DNA of 64,000 nucleotides from Micromonosporaceae bacterium KJ-029 (GTDB lineage Bacteria; Actinomycetota; Actinomycetes; Mycobacteriales; Micromonosporaceae). The stretch is from the NCBI GenBank assembly GCA_005402585.1, contig BIFP01000062.1, positions 62,001 to 126,000 on the forward strand. The letters run 5' to 3'. Within the stretch, counting starts at the first letter, position 1; each line of letters begins with the position of its first letter. The notes under the pieces are model-generated. The model worked only from the letters and a program-made list of their open reading frames with translations. It made no database searches and was not told where the DNA came from. Of the stretch, positions 31,985-40,535 are shown piece after piece. The translations under genes were made by a program, and so were the position numbers.

Positions 31985-33670
31985 ATGACGGGATGGCGCG
32001 TCTCCGGCTACACCCCGGTCCGCCGGCTCGGTGCCGGCGCGTCCGGCAGCGTCGACCTCGCCGTCCACGACGCCACCGGCACGCCGGTGGCGATCAAGTA
32101 CCTGACCGCCAGGCTCGACGACGCCTCGTTCCGGGCCGCCTTCCGCGACGAGGCCCGGCTGCTGGCCGGCATCGACGACCCGTACGTCTGCCGCCTCTAC
32201 GAGTACGTCGAGGCCCCGGGCGGCGCCGCGATCGTGATGGAGCTGGTCAACGGCGTCTCGCTGCGGCAGATGCTGCGCGCGCAGGGCCCGACCACACCGG
32301 AGTCGGCGCTGTGCGTACTCAAAGGCTCGCTGGCCGGGCTCGGCGCGGCACACGCCCGCGGCGTGGTGCACCGCGACTACAAACCGGAGAACGTGCTGGT
32401 CACCGCCGAGGGCGCGAGCAAACTCGCCGACTTCGGCATCGCCATGCCGGTCGGCGCCGGCTCCGGCGCCACCGTCACCGGCACGCCGCGGTACATGGCC
32501 CCCGAACAGTGGACCGGCGCCCCGGCCAGCCCGGCCTGCGACATCTACGCCGCCACCGCCACCTTCTTCGAGTGCCTCACCGGCCATCCCCCGTACGGCG
32601 GACGGGATCTGACCACCCTGCGCGACCAGCACGCCCGTGCGCCGATCCCCACCGACCCGGCTCCGCCGCCGGTGCACGACCTGCTGCGGCACGGCATGGC
32701 CAAGCGGCCCGCCGACCGGCCGCAGCCCGCCCAGGTCTTCCTCGCCACGCTGGAGGAGGTGGCCGCCGGGGCGTACGGGCCGGACTGGGAGGAACGCGGA
32801 CTGCGGGAACTCGCCTGGAGGGCGGCGCTGCTGGCCGCCCTCCTCCCGTTCCCGGACGGCACCGGCGGCACCACCAGCGTGGCCAGCACCGCGCTCGGTA
32901 CGTCCACCGGCGGACCGGTCGGGGCCTCCGCCGGCGACGGCAGCGGGCGCCCGGCACCACGACGGGGCCGCGCCCGGGCGGCGCTCGTCGGCGGCGGGTT
33001 GGTGGCGGCCATGCTGGTCGGCGGTGCCGGGCTCAGCTACGCCGCCCGCGACGAGCCGGCCGCTCCGGCCGGTGCGGTGCGGCCCGAGGTGACGACGGAG
33101 CTGACCGGCGGCACGCCGCCGGCCGGCGAGGTGTCCGCCTCGCCCACACCCGACGAGCCCGACGAATCCACCACGCCGACCCCCGCACCGCCCACCCCGA
33201 CCGGCGGCACCGCCTCTCCGGCCGGAACCACCCCGTCACCGACGCCGAGCGGCAGTTCGTCGCCGTCCACGTCGGCCCCCACCCCGTCGACCAGCACCAG
33301 CCCGCCACCGCCACCGGACACCACCGGCCCGACGGTCGACCGGGTCGCGGCGAGCCCGAGCGAGCTGGACCCGGCCGGTTGTCCCTACGGCCCCACGGCG
33401 AGCACCATCACCGCGCTCGTCAACGACGACCGCACCGCCGTGGGCGACCTGCGGGTCCGCTTCCGCTACACCCTTGAAAAGCGGTCGTACGAACAGAGCA
33501 TGTCCCCGACCAGGAGCGGCCAGTTCCGGGGCGTGCTCGGCGACCTGCCCCGACCCGGCGCCACCACCCGGATCCCGGTAACGGTCGTGGCCACCGACGC
33601 CGCCGGCAACACCACCACCGGCGACTCGACCGTGTACGTGACGCTCTACTCCTCCTGCACGCCGGGCTGA
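31985..33670 (+). CDS. Membrane Ser/Thr protein kinase (PknB family)
   Basis: Receptor-type kinase of 561 residues. The cytoplasmic kinase domain (about 7-270) has the glycine loop GAGASGSVDL, the ATP-binding Lys38 (VAIKYL), the catalytic HRDYKPENV (Asp131) and DFG at 149-151; this is an RD kinase. A membrane helix lies near 337-356 (LVGGGLVAAMLVGGAGLSYA). The outside part starts with a Pro/Thr/Ser-rich stalk and ends in a beta-rich domain (GPTVDRVAASPSELDPAGC) resembling an Ig-like fold instead of PASTA repeats. The next gene encodes a membrane protein of similar layout and may be its partner. Confidence 0.9.
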   Translation: MTGWRVSGYTPVRRLGAGASGSVDLAVHDATGTPVAIKYLTARLDDASFRAAFRDEARLLAGIDDPYVCRLYEYVEAPGGAAIVMELVNGVSLRQMLRAQGPTTPESALCVLKGSLAGLGAAHARGVVHRDYKPENVLVTAEGASKLADFGIAMPVGAGSGATVTGTPRYMAPEQWTGAPASPACDIYAATATFFECLTGHPPYGGRDLTTLRDQHARAPIPTDPAPPPVHDLLRHGMAKRPADRPQPAQVFLATLEEVAAGAYGPDWEERGLRELAWRAALLAALLPFPDGTGGTTSVASTALGTSTGGPVGASAGDGSGRPAPRRGRARAALVGGGLVAAMLVGGAGLSYAARDEPAAPAGAVRPEVTTELTGGTPPAGEVSASPTPDEPDESTTPTPAPPTPTGGTASPAGTTPSPTPSGSSSPSTSAPTPSTSTSPPPPPDTTGPTVDRVAASPSELDPAGCPYGPTASTITALVNDDRTAVGDLRVRFRYTLEKRSYEQSMSPTRSGQFRGVLGDLPRPGATTRIPVTVVATDAAGNTTTGDSTVYVTLYSSCTPG

Positions 33671-33716
33671 CCGGGCGCGCCCACCTACCAGCCCACGACG
33701 AGCGGGAGACGCAGCT

Positions 33717-34637
33717 GTGACCCAGCCGGACGACGTGACCGAGGCCCTGCCCACCCACCGCGCGTTGCCCCGCCCCGCAGCCGGCGACCACCTCGACCGC
33801 ACCCCGTCGCACCCGGTGCCGCCGGAGGAGCCCACGGTGCACCTGGGCGGTGCGGCGCCGACCGTCCACCTGCCGGGCGGGCAGCCGACCGGGTATCTCG
33901 GCGGCACGGAGCCGACGGTCGACCAGAGGGCGACCTCGCGGCTATCGGCGGACGACGCGACAGCTCACTCGGCGCAGGCGACGGCCTCGCTGGACCAGAC
34001 GGTGCGGCACGCCCCCTGGCCGGCCACGACGCACGCCGCAGCCACCGGTGCGGATCCCACCGTCGCCGCGTTCGTCACGGCGGGCACGGCCGGGCCGCCC
34101 ACCCCGGCCGAAGCGCTCCCGGCCCCGACCGCCGGTCCCGGCGGCGAGCTGCGGTTCGGGCCCGGCGTGCCGGCCGCCCCGCCGGCCGCACCCGCCTGGC
34201 CGGCGCCGGCCCCGCCACCGCGCCGCAGGTCGGCCTGGCGCCGGCTCGTCTCGGTGCTGTCCACCCTGCTCACCCTCGCCTTGCTCGCCGCCGTCGGGCT
34301 GTGGATCTGGCAGCGGCTCAGCCCGCTGGAGATCGCCGAGGTGAGCGTCGCCGTGCCCCGACCGGCCGGCGAGCAGTGCGACACCACCGTCGACGTGGTC
34401 GCCACCGTACGGACCAACGGCCGCGCCGGCGTCATCCAGTACCAGTGGCTGCGCTCCGGCGCCGCGCCGGGTGCCCTGCTCGACGAGCGGGTCGGTCGCG
34501 GCCAGCGCACCGTCGAGCTGACCCTGCGCTGGTCGTTCAGCGGGGTCGGCACCACCACCGAGACCGCCACCGTGAACGTCGTCTCGCCGGCACCGGCGCA
34601 GGCGAGCACCGAGGTCGTCTACTCCTGCCCCGGCTGA
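33717..34637 (+). CDS. Single-pass membrane protein with extracellular beta domain, unknown function
   Basis: A 306-residue protein. Residues 1-175 are Pro/Ala/Thr-rich and probably disordered in the cytoplasm. A membrane helix lies at about 180-200 (VLSTLLTLALLAAVGLWIW), and the last 105 residues form a beta-rich domain (ISVAVPRP-like start, then CDTTVDVVATVRTNGRAGVI and two Cys). It follows the kinase by 46 bases, so its Thr-rich tail could be a kinase substrate; that is inference. Confidence 0.6.
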   Translation: MTQPDDVTEALPTHRALPRPAAGDHLDRTPSHPVPPEEPTVHLGGAAPTVHLPGGQPTGYLGGTEPTVDQRATSRLSADDATAHSAQATASLDQTVRHAPWPATTHAAATGADPTVAAFVTAGTAGPPTPAEALPAPTAGPGGELRFGPGVPAAPPAAPAWPAPAPPPRRRSAWRRLVSVLSTLLTLALLAAVGLWIWQRLSPLEIAEVSVAVPRPAGEQCDTTVDVVATVRTNGRAGVIQYQWLRSGAAPGALLDERVGRGQRTVELTLRWSFSGVGTTTETATVNVVSPAPAQASTEVVYSCPG

Positions 34638-34721
34638 GCCGGGCACCGCGCACGTTTCCCTCGCAGGCCACCCGGGTAGGTCGGGCCGGACGAAGCACCC
34701 GCCCCTGTGGAGGAACGACCG

Positions 34722-35735
34722 ATGCGAGACAACCTCGGTGACGCGGTGGGGGACACCCTCCGTTCGATACTTCTCTTCCTGCCCAAGGCCGTCGCCTTCG
34801 TGGCGATTCTGGTGGCCGGCTGGCTGATCGCCAAGGCGGTCCTGAAGCTCGTCGACCGGCTGCTCGAACGCGTCGGCTTCGACCGTGCGGTCGAACGCGG
34901 CGGCATCCGGCGGGCCCTGGCCCGATCCCGCTACGACGCCAGCGACATCGTCGCCCGGCTCGCCTACTACGGCGTCCTGCTGCTCACCCTCCACCTCGCC
35001 TTCGGCGTGTGGGGGCCGAACCCGATCTCCGACCTGATCGCCGGGGTCATCGCCTGGCTGCCACGCGCGTTCGTCGCGATCGTCATCGTGGTCGTCGCCG
35101 CAGCCATCGCCCGCGCCGTGAAGGACATCATCTCCGGCGCGCTCGGCGGTCTGTCGTACGGCCGGCTGCTGGCCACCATCGCCTCGGCGTTCATCCTCGG
35201 TCTCGGCGTCATCGCCGCGCTCAACCAGATCGGTGTCGCCACGGCCGTGACCACCCCGGTGCTGATCGCCGTGCTGGCCACCATCGGCGGCATCCTGGTG
35301 ATCGGAGTCGGCGGTGGGCTGGTCCGGCCGATGCAGAGCCGCTGGGAGTCCTGGCTGTCCCGCGCGGAGGAGGAGTCGCGGACCATCGCCGAGCATGCCC
35401 GCGCCTACTCCGCCGGCCGCCGCGACACCGTGCAAAACCACGCCGATACGGCCGCCGCCCCGCCGACCGCACCGACCTCCGGCACGGCGACCTTCGCCGG
35501 CCCGGCCGCCGGCCAGTCGGGCGCCGCCGGCCCGTTCGACAGCGACCCGGAGGCCACCCAGGTCGTCAGCGCCCCCGCCATCGACACCGATCCGACGACG
35601 CCGCTGCCGCGCCACGACGACCCGGACGCCAACCAGGTCGCCTCGCCCGGCCAGGACGTGCCGGCGCAGCGCGGCACCGACGACAGCGACTCGACCATGG
35701 TCCTGCCCAGGAACGACGAGCAGTTCCCTCGCTGA
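34722..35735 (+). CDS. Mechanosensitive-channel-like membrane protein (TM-helix repeat family)
   Basis: A 337-residue protein with amphipathic and hydrophobic repeats (ILLFLPKAVAFVAILVAGWL, LIAGVIAWLPRAFVAIVIVV, FILGLGVIAALNQIGVA) of the conserved TM-helix type found in small MscS-related proteins. The LPKAVA / LPRAFV echo marks the internal duplication. The C-terminal 110 residues are polar and probably unstructured. GGAGG 8 bases before ATG 34722 decides the start; the frame is open to 34707. Osmotic-stress release is the family role, not shown here. A perfect 16-bp terminator follows. Confidence 0.78.
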   Translation: MRDNLGDAVGDTLRSILLFLPKAVAFVAILVAGWLIAKAVLKLVDRLLERVGFDRAVERGGIRRALARSRYDASDIVARLAYYGVLLLTLHLAFGVWGPNPISDLIAGVIAWLPRAFVAIVIVVVAAAIARAVKDIISGALGGLSYGRLLATIASAFILGLGVIAALNQIGVATAVTTPVLIAVLATIGGILVIGVGGGLVRPMQSRWESWLSRAEEESRTIAEHARAYSAGRRDTVQNHADTAAAPPTAPTSGTATFAGPAAGQSGAAGPFDSDPEATQVVSAPAIDTDPTTPLPRHDDPDANQVASPGQDVPAQRGTDDSDSTMVLPRNDEQFPR

Positions 35736-35740
35736 TCCGG

Positions 35741-35777
35741 TCGCGGGGACGGGACCACCTCGGTCCCGTCCCCGCGA
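35741..35777 (+). terminator. Strong terminator hairpin
   Basis: TCGCGGGGACGGGACC (35741-35756) pairs perfectly with GGTCCCGTCCCCGCGA (35762-35777) around a 5-base loop, 5 bases after the stop of the channel-like gene. Confidence 0.75.
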
Positions 35778-35927
35778 CGCCTCCCGGCGGCGCCGTGACA
35801 CCGCACCGCGCCGCCGACTAACATCATCGCCATGACCTGGCGACATTGATGCGTCAACCGAGGCCGTGGGCCGCCAGCGGTCGCCGTAGCAACCGGCGTC
35901 CGTCACTCGTCCCACTCGGAAGGCCTC

Positions 35928-37289
35928 ATGACCCTCACCTCGACAGGTGTCCGCCGCCTGGCGGCCACCCTCTACGCGTACGCGTTCCTCACCGACCTGG
36001 TGCTGCTCTACCCGGTGTACGTGCTGCTGTTCGCCGACACCGGCCTGTCGATCGGGCAGATCTCCTCGCTGTTCGTGATCTGGTCGCTGTCCAGCATCCT
36101 GCTGGAGGTGCCCTCCGGCGCGTGGGCCGACGCGACCTCGCGGCGCCGGCTGCTCTGCCTCGCGCCGCTGTGCACGGCCGCCGGCTTCGCCCTATGGACG
36201 CTCACACCGTCCTATCCCGCGTTCGCCGTCGGGTTCGTCCTCTGGGGAGCCGGCGGCGCGCTCGCCTCCGGTGCGCTGGAGGCACTGGTCTTCGACGAAC
36301 TCGACCACCTCGGCGCCGCCGACCGGTACGCCCGCACCATCGGCCGGGCCCGCACCGCCGGCACCATCGGAGTGCTCGGGTCGATCCTGTTGGCCGGGCC
36401 GGTGCTCGGGCTCGGCGGCTACCCGGCCGTCGGCGCCGCCAGCGTCGCGGCCTGCCTCCTCGCCGCCGCCGTCGCCGCCCGCTTCCCCGAACACCGCCGG
36501 CCCGCTGCCGGCGCGGTCACCGGCGTCGCGGCCCCCGCCGATCCACCCGCCGCCACCGGACCGCACCGCACCCGGCAGCCGGTGGCGGCGGCCGGGCCCG
36601 GTGCCGGACCGGACGGTGCCGGCTGGCCGGAGACCGCGGAGCCGGACGACGAGCCCGGCTGGTGGTCGGGCCTGCGGGCGGGACTCGTCGAGGTACGCCG
36701 CGACCGGGCGGTGCGCGCAGCCGTGCTGCTGGTCGCGGCGGTGACCGCGGTCTGGGGCGCGTTGGAGGAGTACGTCCCGCTGCTGGCCCGGGACACCGGC
36801 GTCGCCCTCACGACGGTGCCGCTGCTGCTCCTGCTCGTCGCGGTCGGGCAGATCGCCGGTGGCCTGCTCGCCCCGGCCGGCCAGCGACTACGAACCCCCG
36901 GGTACGCGGTCCTGCTGGCCGGCTCGGCGGTAGCTCTGGCGGGGGGAGCGCTGCTCCGCCAACCGGCCGGGTTCATCCTGGTAGCGTTGGCGTTCTGCGG
37001 ATTCCAACTCGCGTCGGTACTGGCCGACGCACGGTTGCAGGCCCGAATCAACGGTCCCGGTCGGGCCACCGTGACCTCGCTGGCCGGCATGGCGACCGAC
37101 CTGAGCATCATCGCGGTCTACGCCGGATACGGCCTGGTCGCCACCGCGTCGGGCAACGGGGTGGCGTTCGCGGTCGCCGCCGCACCCTACCTGCTGATCG
37201 CGGCAGCGTTGGCGGCACGCGCGGCACGCGACCGGACCCCGCCCGAGCCGGTGACAGACCCACCGCCGCCCGTCCGGACCGACGCGTGA
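35928..37289 (+). CDS. MFS transporter
   Basis: A 453-residue polytopic protein with about twelve hydrophobic segments and a long Pro/Ala-rich central loop (residues 190-245) between the two six-helix bundles. LEVPSGAWADATSRRRLL after the second helix is the diagnostic MFS loop (G-x3-D-R/K-R-x-R/K type). The substrate is unknown; drug efflux is common for this branch. The GC-rich loop is longer than usual. Confidence 0.85.
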   Translation: MTLTSTGVRRLAATLYAYAFLTDLVLLYPVYVLLFADTGLSIGQISSLFVIWSLSSILLEVPSGAWADATSRRRLLCLAPLCTAAGFALWTLTPSYPAFAVGFVLWGAGGALASGALEALVFDELDHLGAADRYARTIGRARTAGTIGVLGSILLAGPVLGLGGYPAVGAASVAACLLAAAVAARFPEHRRPAAGAVTGVAAPADPPAATGPHRTRQPVAAAGPGAGPDGAGWPETAEPDDEPGWWSGLRAGLVEVRRDRAVRAAVLLVAAVTAVWGALEEYVPLLARDTGVALTTVPLLLLLVAVGQIAGGLLAPAGQRLRTPGYAVLLAGSAVALAGGALLRQPAGFILVALAFCGFQLASVLADARLQARINGPGRATVTSLAGMATDLSIIAVYAGYGLVATASGNGVAFAVAAAPYLLIAAALAARAARDRTPPEPVTDPPPPVRTDA

Positions 37290-37299
37290 CGGCCGCCGG

Positions 37300-37719
37300 T
37301 CAGGTCTGCTCGGCGTCGAGGTAGACCCAGCGGCCCTCCTCGCGCACGAAGCGGCTGCGCTCGGTCATGGTGCCCGGGCGTCCGCCCTCGCGGTAGCGGG
37401 CACGGAACTCGACCGTGCCCGCACTGTCGAACAGCCCGCCCTGCTCGGTGCCGAGGACCTCCAGCCCGGTCCAGCGCTGCGCCGAATCGAGGAACAACCG
37501 AGGCGGTCGGGTGCGGGTGTGCCAGCTGCGCAGCAGGTAGTCCGCGTCCCCGACGGCGAAGGCGGCGTACCGGGATCGCATCAACGCCTCGGCCGTCGGC
37601 GCGTCGGCCTCGCCCCGGTGCAGCCGCCCGCAGCAGTCCGCGTATGGCAGGCCCTGCCCGCACGGGCACGCCCCGGTCACCTCGGCCTGTCGTGCCGGCT
37701 GTCTGTCTCGCTTGGCCAT
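37300..37719 (-). CDS. YchJ-family SEC-C protein
   Basis: A 139-residue soluble protein. The N-terminal zinc motif CPCGQGLPYADCC is the SEC-C pattern, followed by the YchJ/NTF2-like domain (SRYAAFAVGDADYLLRSWHT, then VEFRARYREGG). ATG 37719 is chosen since upstream residues in the open frame lack similarity. The cellular role is not established. It is convergent with the MFS gene, with a gap of 10 bases. Confidence 0.85.
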   Translation of the reverse strand: MAKRDRQPARQAEVTGACPCGQGLPYADCCGRLHRGEADAPTAEALMRSRYAAFAVGDADYLLRSWHTRTRPPRLFLDSAQRWTGLEVLGTEQGGLFDSAGTVEFRARYREGGRPGTMTERSRFVREEGRWVYLDAEQT

Positions 37720-37922
37720 TCCACCATCCTTGCCGCCTCGGTGTGACCGGGCGACGCCGGGGCCCCGCCGCAACCGGGCGTCGGGCACGATGGATGGTCG
37801 GGTGCACCGGCGGGCTGCGTGTGGTGCATACTCCGGGCCACTCCCGGGCCACGTCTCGCTGCTGCACGAGCCGACCCGGGTGTGGGCTTCCTCGCGCGCC
37901 TGTCCCGAGGCTGAGCCGGCGG

Positions 37923-38522
37923 TCAGCGCGACGCGGTCCGGGCGCCACGGCGGCTGCCGAACGACTCCATCGTCGTCGCCTTCTTCGCTGGCGTCACGCT
38001 GGCCGCACGGGACCGGGACGCCGCGGCCTGGCTGGCCGCCGTCTTCCGCGTCGCCACCTTCTTCGTCGTCGCCTTCTTCGCCGGTGCCTTCGTGGCCGTG
38101 GCCTTTCCGGCTGGCGCCTTCGTGGTGGCCGCCTTCCTCGCGGGCGCCTTGGCGACCGCCTTCTTCGTGGCCGCCTTCGTCCCGACCGGCGCCTTCCTGG
38201 CGGCCGCCTTCTTCTGGACTGCCGCTGCCTTCTTGACCGCCGGTGCCGTACTCGCCGCGGTGGCCTTCTTCTTCGGGCTGGTGGCCTTCTTCGCGGCGGT
38301 AGCCTTCGCGGTTGGCCGGCGGGTCGGAGCGGCCGTGGCGGAGACAGTCTTCTTGCGTGCCGTGCGCGCGCTCGTCGGCGTGGGCTTCTCGCCGGGCGTC
38401 TTGGCGGCGGTCGCACCTGTGGCCCGCTTCGCCACCGTCGCGGCCTTCTTCGCCGCCGCCTTGCGCGGCATCGGGGCCTTCCTCGCCCCGGTGTGCTTCC
38501 TGGCTCGTCCTGCCTGCGCCAT
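37923..38522 (-). CDS. Lys/Ala-rich histone H1-like nucleoid protein
   Basis: A 199-residue, extremely basic protein made of AKKA/ARKA/TKAP-type repeats (KKAAAVQKKAAARKAPVG, KAPARKAATTKAPAGKATAT), like the C-terminal tails of bacterial H1/HupS-type DNA-binding proteins. There is no N-terminal HU or winged-helix domain, so it is a tail-only protein. AGGAG lies 6 bases before ATG 38522. It would bind DNA non-specifically and compact it. The repeats favour length variation between strains. Confidence 0.75.
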   Translation of the reverse strand: MAQAGRARKHTGARKAPMPRKAAAKKAATVAKRATGATAAKTPGEKPTPTSARTARKKTVSATAAPTRRPTAKATAAKKATSPKKKATAASTAPAVKKAAAVQKKAAARKAPVGTKAATKKAVAKAPARKAATTKAPAGKATATKAPAKKATTKKVATRKTAASQAAASRSRAASVTPAKKATTMESFGSRRGARTASR

Positions 38523-38722
38523 CGTCGCTCCTCGGGATCTGCCGTGGCGCACGGTCTTCCCGGCACCTGGGCGACCAAACGCCCGCGACCGGCCTAACCG
38601 GGCTCAGGGATGGCGAAACGGATCAGGCTGCCGGCACGGGCACCTGTCGCAGGATGCAAGGTGTGAGACCGCCGGTCACAGCGTCGTCGAGGGCTTGGGC
38701 GGGTGGACCGGCGGCGAGCAGT

Positions 38723-39214
38723 TCACAGCGTCGCGGCGTTGGCCGCGTGCCGACGGCGCCGGGCCAGGATGACGGCACCGCCGAGCGTGGTGGCGATCAG
38801 GGTCGCGCCGGCGGCCAGTTTTCCGGTGCCGTCGCCGCCGTCGTGGCCCCCGGGCTGGGTATCGCCGATCGGGGCGACCGTGAAGGTGGCACTGCCGTCG
38901 GAATCGCCGTCGCCGCAGGTGGCCGCTACCGTGTACGTGCCCAGGGTGAAGCCGGCGGTGAACAGCTCGGCGCTCAACCCACCGCCAGCCGCGGCGGTGG
39001 TGGAGCGGACATTGTGGTCCCGGTTGGGCCCGGTGACGTGGAAGATCGCGTCGCCGGAGTCCGGGTTGCACCTGGGAGCGGTGAGCACGACGGTCCCCCC
39101 GACCGGGGTGGTCGACGGTGCCACGGTGGTGTCGGCCAGTGCGGCGGCCGGCAGTAGCAGCGCGCCGAGTGCCATGCCGCCCAAGGCTGGTACGAATACT
39201 CTGGTTGCCTTCAT
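38723..39214 (-). CDS. Secreted cell-surface protein with C-terminal membrane anchor, unknown function
   Basis: A 163-residue protein. It has a signal peptide (MKATRVFVPALGGMALGALL, cleaved near ALA-DTTVA), a beta-rich middle with Cys pairs (TAPRCNPDSGDAIFHVTGPN, YTVAATCGDGDSDG), and a C-terminal hydrophobic segment with RRRR (LIATTLGGAVILARRRRHA). The layout matches surface proteins held in the membrane by a tail anchor; there is no LPxTG motif. Ligand unknown. Confidence 0.7.
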   Translation of the reverse strand: MKATRVFVPALGGMALGALLLPAAALADTTVAPSTTPVGGTVVLTAPRCNPDSGDAIFHVTGPNRDHNVRSTTAAAGGGLSAELFTAGFTLGTYTVAATCGDGDSDGSATFTVAPIGDTQPGGHDGGDGTGKLAAGATLIATTLGGAVILARRRRHAANAATL

Positions 39215-39874
39215 GCCCGTCTTCCCTCACCTGTCGTCCGCTGACTGCGTGGGACGTCCGTTCGGGTGGCCAGCACCGCGACTCGAACACTATGTGGGCG
39301 TGACACTCGATCCGGTGAAAACGAGGAATCCTCGTTGCCGTCCCGCCTCCAGCCAGGCGACGGGGTCGTCGCCGAACTGCCGGGTACGGATCTGGTGGGT
39401 GCGGGGATCACTCCGGTGCGCCGACGGCCGCGGTGTCACGGCTGGGCGGATCGCGAGGTGGGCGTGATCTCGTAGCCGATCATGTCGAGATGTCCGATTC
39501 CGGGAGGAGCCGGCCGGAATCCGGGCCGGTCGCCGGGCGTTACCCACGACGGCCGGCCGAGCGCCCACCGGGTGTGTGAGCCTACCGCCGGTTCGGTGGA
39601 ATGATCCGGGCCGGCCTGTCGTTGGATATGGTCCCGGCGCCGCGAAGGGCTCTTGTGCTCCGCGAGCCGCCGACCCCGGTCCCCGGGAATGATCCGGGCC
39701 GGTCGGTCGTTGGACATGGTTCCCCCGACGGGGCTGGGTGTGCTGGCCCCTCGGATCGCGGATTTTGATCCGCCCTCGACTTTCCCCTTTTCTTGAGTGC
39801 CCGATGGGCGCTTTGCGTCGCCTGCCATCCCCCTTGCGACTGGGTGACGTCTACCCCCCGAATGGAGCTTGATC
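39215..39874. promoter_or_regulatory. 660-base intergenic region with repeated motif, upstream of lysozyme-like gene
   Basis: It contains no supported gene. A 38-base motif (GGAATGATCCGGGCCGG, then GTCGTTGGA-T/C-ATGG) occurs at 39598-39635 and 39686-39723 with 34 of 38 bases identical. A shorter relative (GGAATCCGGGCCGGTC) is near 39514. The hairpin CGGATC/GATCCG lies at 39754-39774. The length suggests a long 5' leader or a multi-site promoter for the secreted protein at 39875. I could not match it to the c-di-AMP riboswitch that often precedes such genes. Confidence 0.5.
39598..39723. repeat. Direct repeat pair, 38 bases each, 88 bases apart
   Basis: Copies at 39598-39635 and 39686-39723 differ at four positions only. 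Both begin GGAATGATCCGGGCCGG and end in ATGGTYCC. They may be duplicated operator or RNA elements. Confidence 0.7.
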
Positions 39875-40462
39875 ATGAACTCGATGCTGCGTAAGAGTGT
39901 TCTGGGTATCGCTGGTCTGGCTTTCACCGGTGGCGTGTTCGCTGGTCCGGTGGCCGCGTTCGCGGACACCACCCCGACCACCGCCGCGCCGGTCGCCGCC
40001 GTGCAGGTGGAGAAGCCGGACAGCGGCAAGCTGATCCCGCACGGTGTGCAGGGTGCGCAGTCGCGGATCGACCTGAACGGTGAGCAGATGGCGAACGTGA
40101 AGGCGATCGTCGCCGCGACGAAGAAGACCGGTATGGACGAGCGTGCCGCGGTGGTCGCGATCGCGACGTCGTTGCAGGAGTCGAAGTTGGAGAACCTGGG
40201 TCATCTGGGTGACCGCAACGACCACGACTCGCAGGGCCTGTTCCAGCAGCGCCCGTCCAGCGGTTGGGGCACGGTCGAGCAGATCACCGACCCCGAGTAC
40301 TCCACCACCGCGTTCCTCAAGGGCCTCAAGCAGGTCGACGGGTGGAAGGACATGCCGTTGACCAAGGCCGCGCAGACCGTGCAGGTGTCGGCGTACCCGG
40401 ACCACTACGCCCAGTGGGAGCAGCAGGCCGCCGACCTCGTCGCCCAGCACTGGAACAGCTGA
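39875..40462 (+). CDS. Secreted lysozyme-like (transglycosylase-type) protein
   Basis: A 195-residue exported protein. The signal peptide is MLRKSVLGIAGLAFTGGVFA, with a cleavage site near AFA-DTT. The C-terminal 120 residues match the lysozyme-like domain that often precedes NlpC/P60 or M23 hydrolases (AVVAIATSLQESKLENL, DSQGLFQQRPSSGWGTVEQI), including the catalytic-type Glu in QES. It probably acts on peptidoglycan during growth or spore outgrowth. GGAG 7 bases before ATG 39875 decides the start over TTG 39869. Confidence 0.8.
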   Translation: MNSMLRKSVLGIAGLAFTGGVFAGPVAAFADTTPTTAAPVAAVQVEKPDSGKLIPHGVQGAQSRIDLNGEQMANVKAIVAATKKTGMDERAAVVAIATSLQESKLENLGHLGDRNDHDSQGLFQQRPSSGWGTVEQITDPEYSTTAFLKGLKQVDGWKDMPLTKAAQTVQVSAYPDHYAQWEQQAADLVAQHWNS

Positions 40463-40481
40463 CCCACCACAGAACCGAACA

Positions 40482-40520
40482 CCGACTGGCCGGCACCCGA
40501 AGCGGGTGCCGGCCAGTCGG
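40482..40520. terminator. 17-bp perfect bidirectional terminator
   Basis: CCGACTGGCCGGCACCC (40482-40498) pairs perfectly with GGGTGCCGGCCAGTCGG (40504-40520) around GAAGC. It lies between the convergent lysozyme-like and serpin genes, 15 bases before the serpin stop. Confidence 0.8.
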
Positions 40521-40535
40521 CGTCTGCGCTTGAGT

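Noticed and set aside
31755..31988. 77-codon open frame before the kinase
   Set aside because: Composition is generic high-GC Ala/Pro, with no ribosome-binding site and no recognisable domain.
36008..36205. Small minus-strand open frame inside the MFS gene
   Set aside because: No ribosome-binding site or composition bias of its own; shadow of the transporter.
39215..39874. c-di-AMP (ydaO-type) riboswitch before the lysozyme-like gene
   Set aside because: Position and gene context fit, but I could not find the conserved core bases of that class, so only the repeat is reported.
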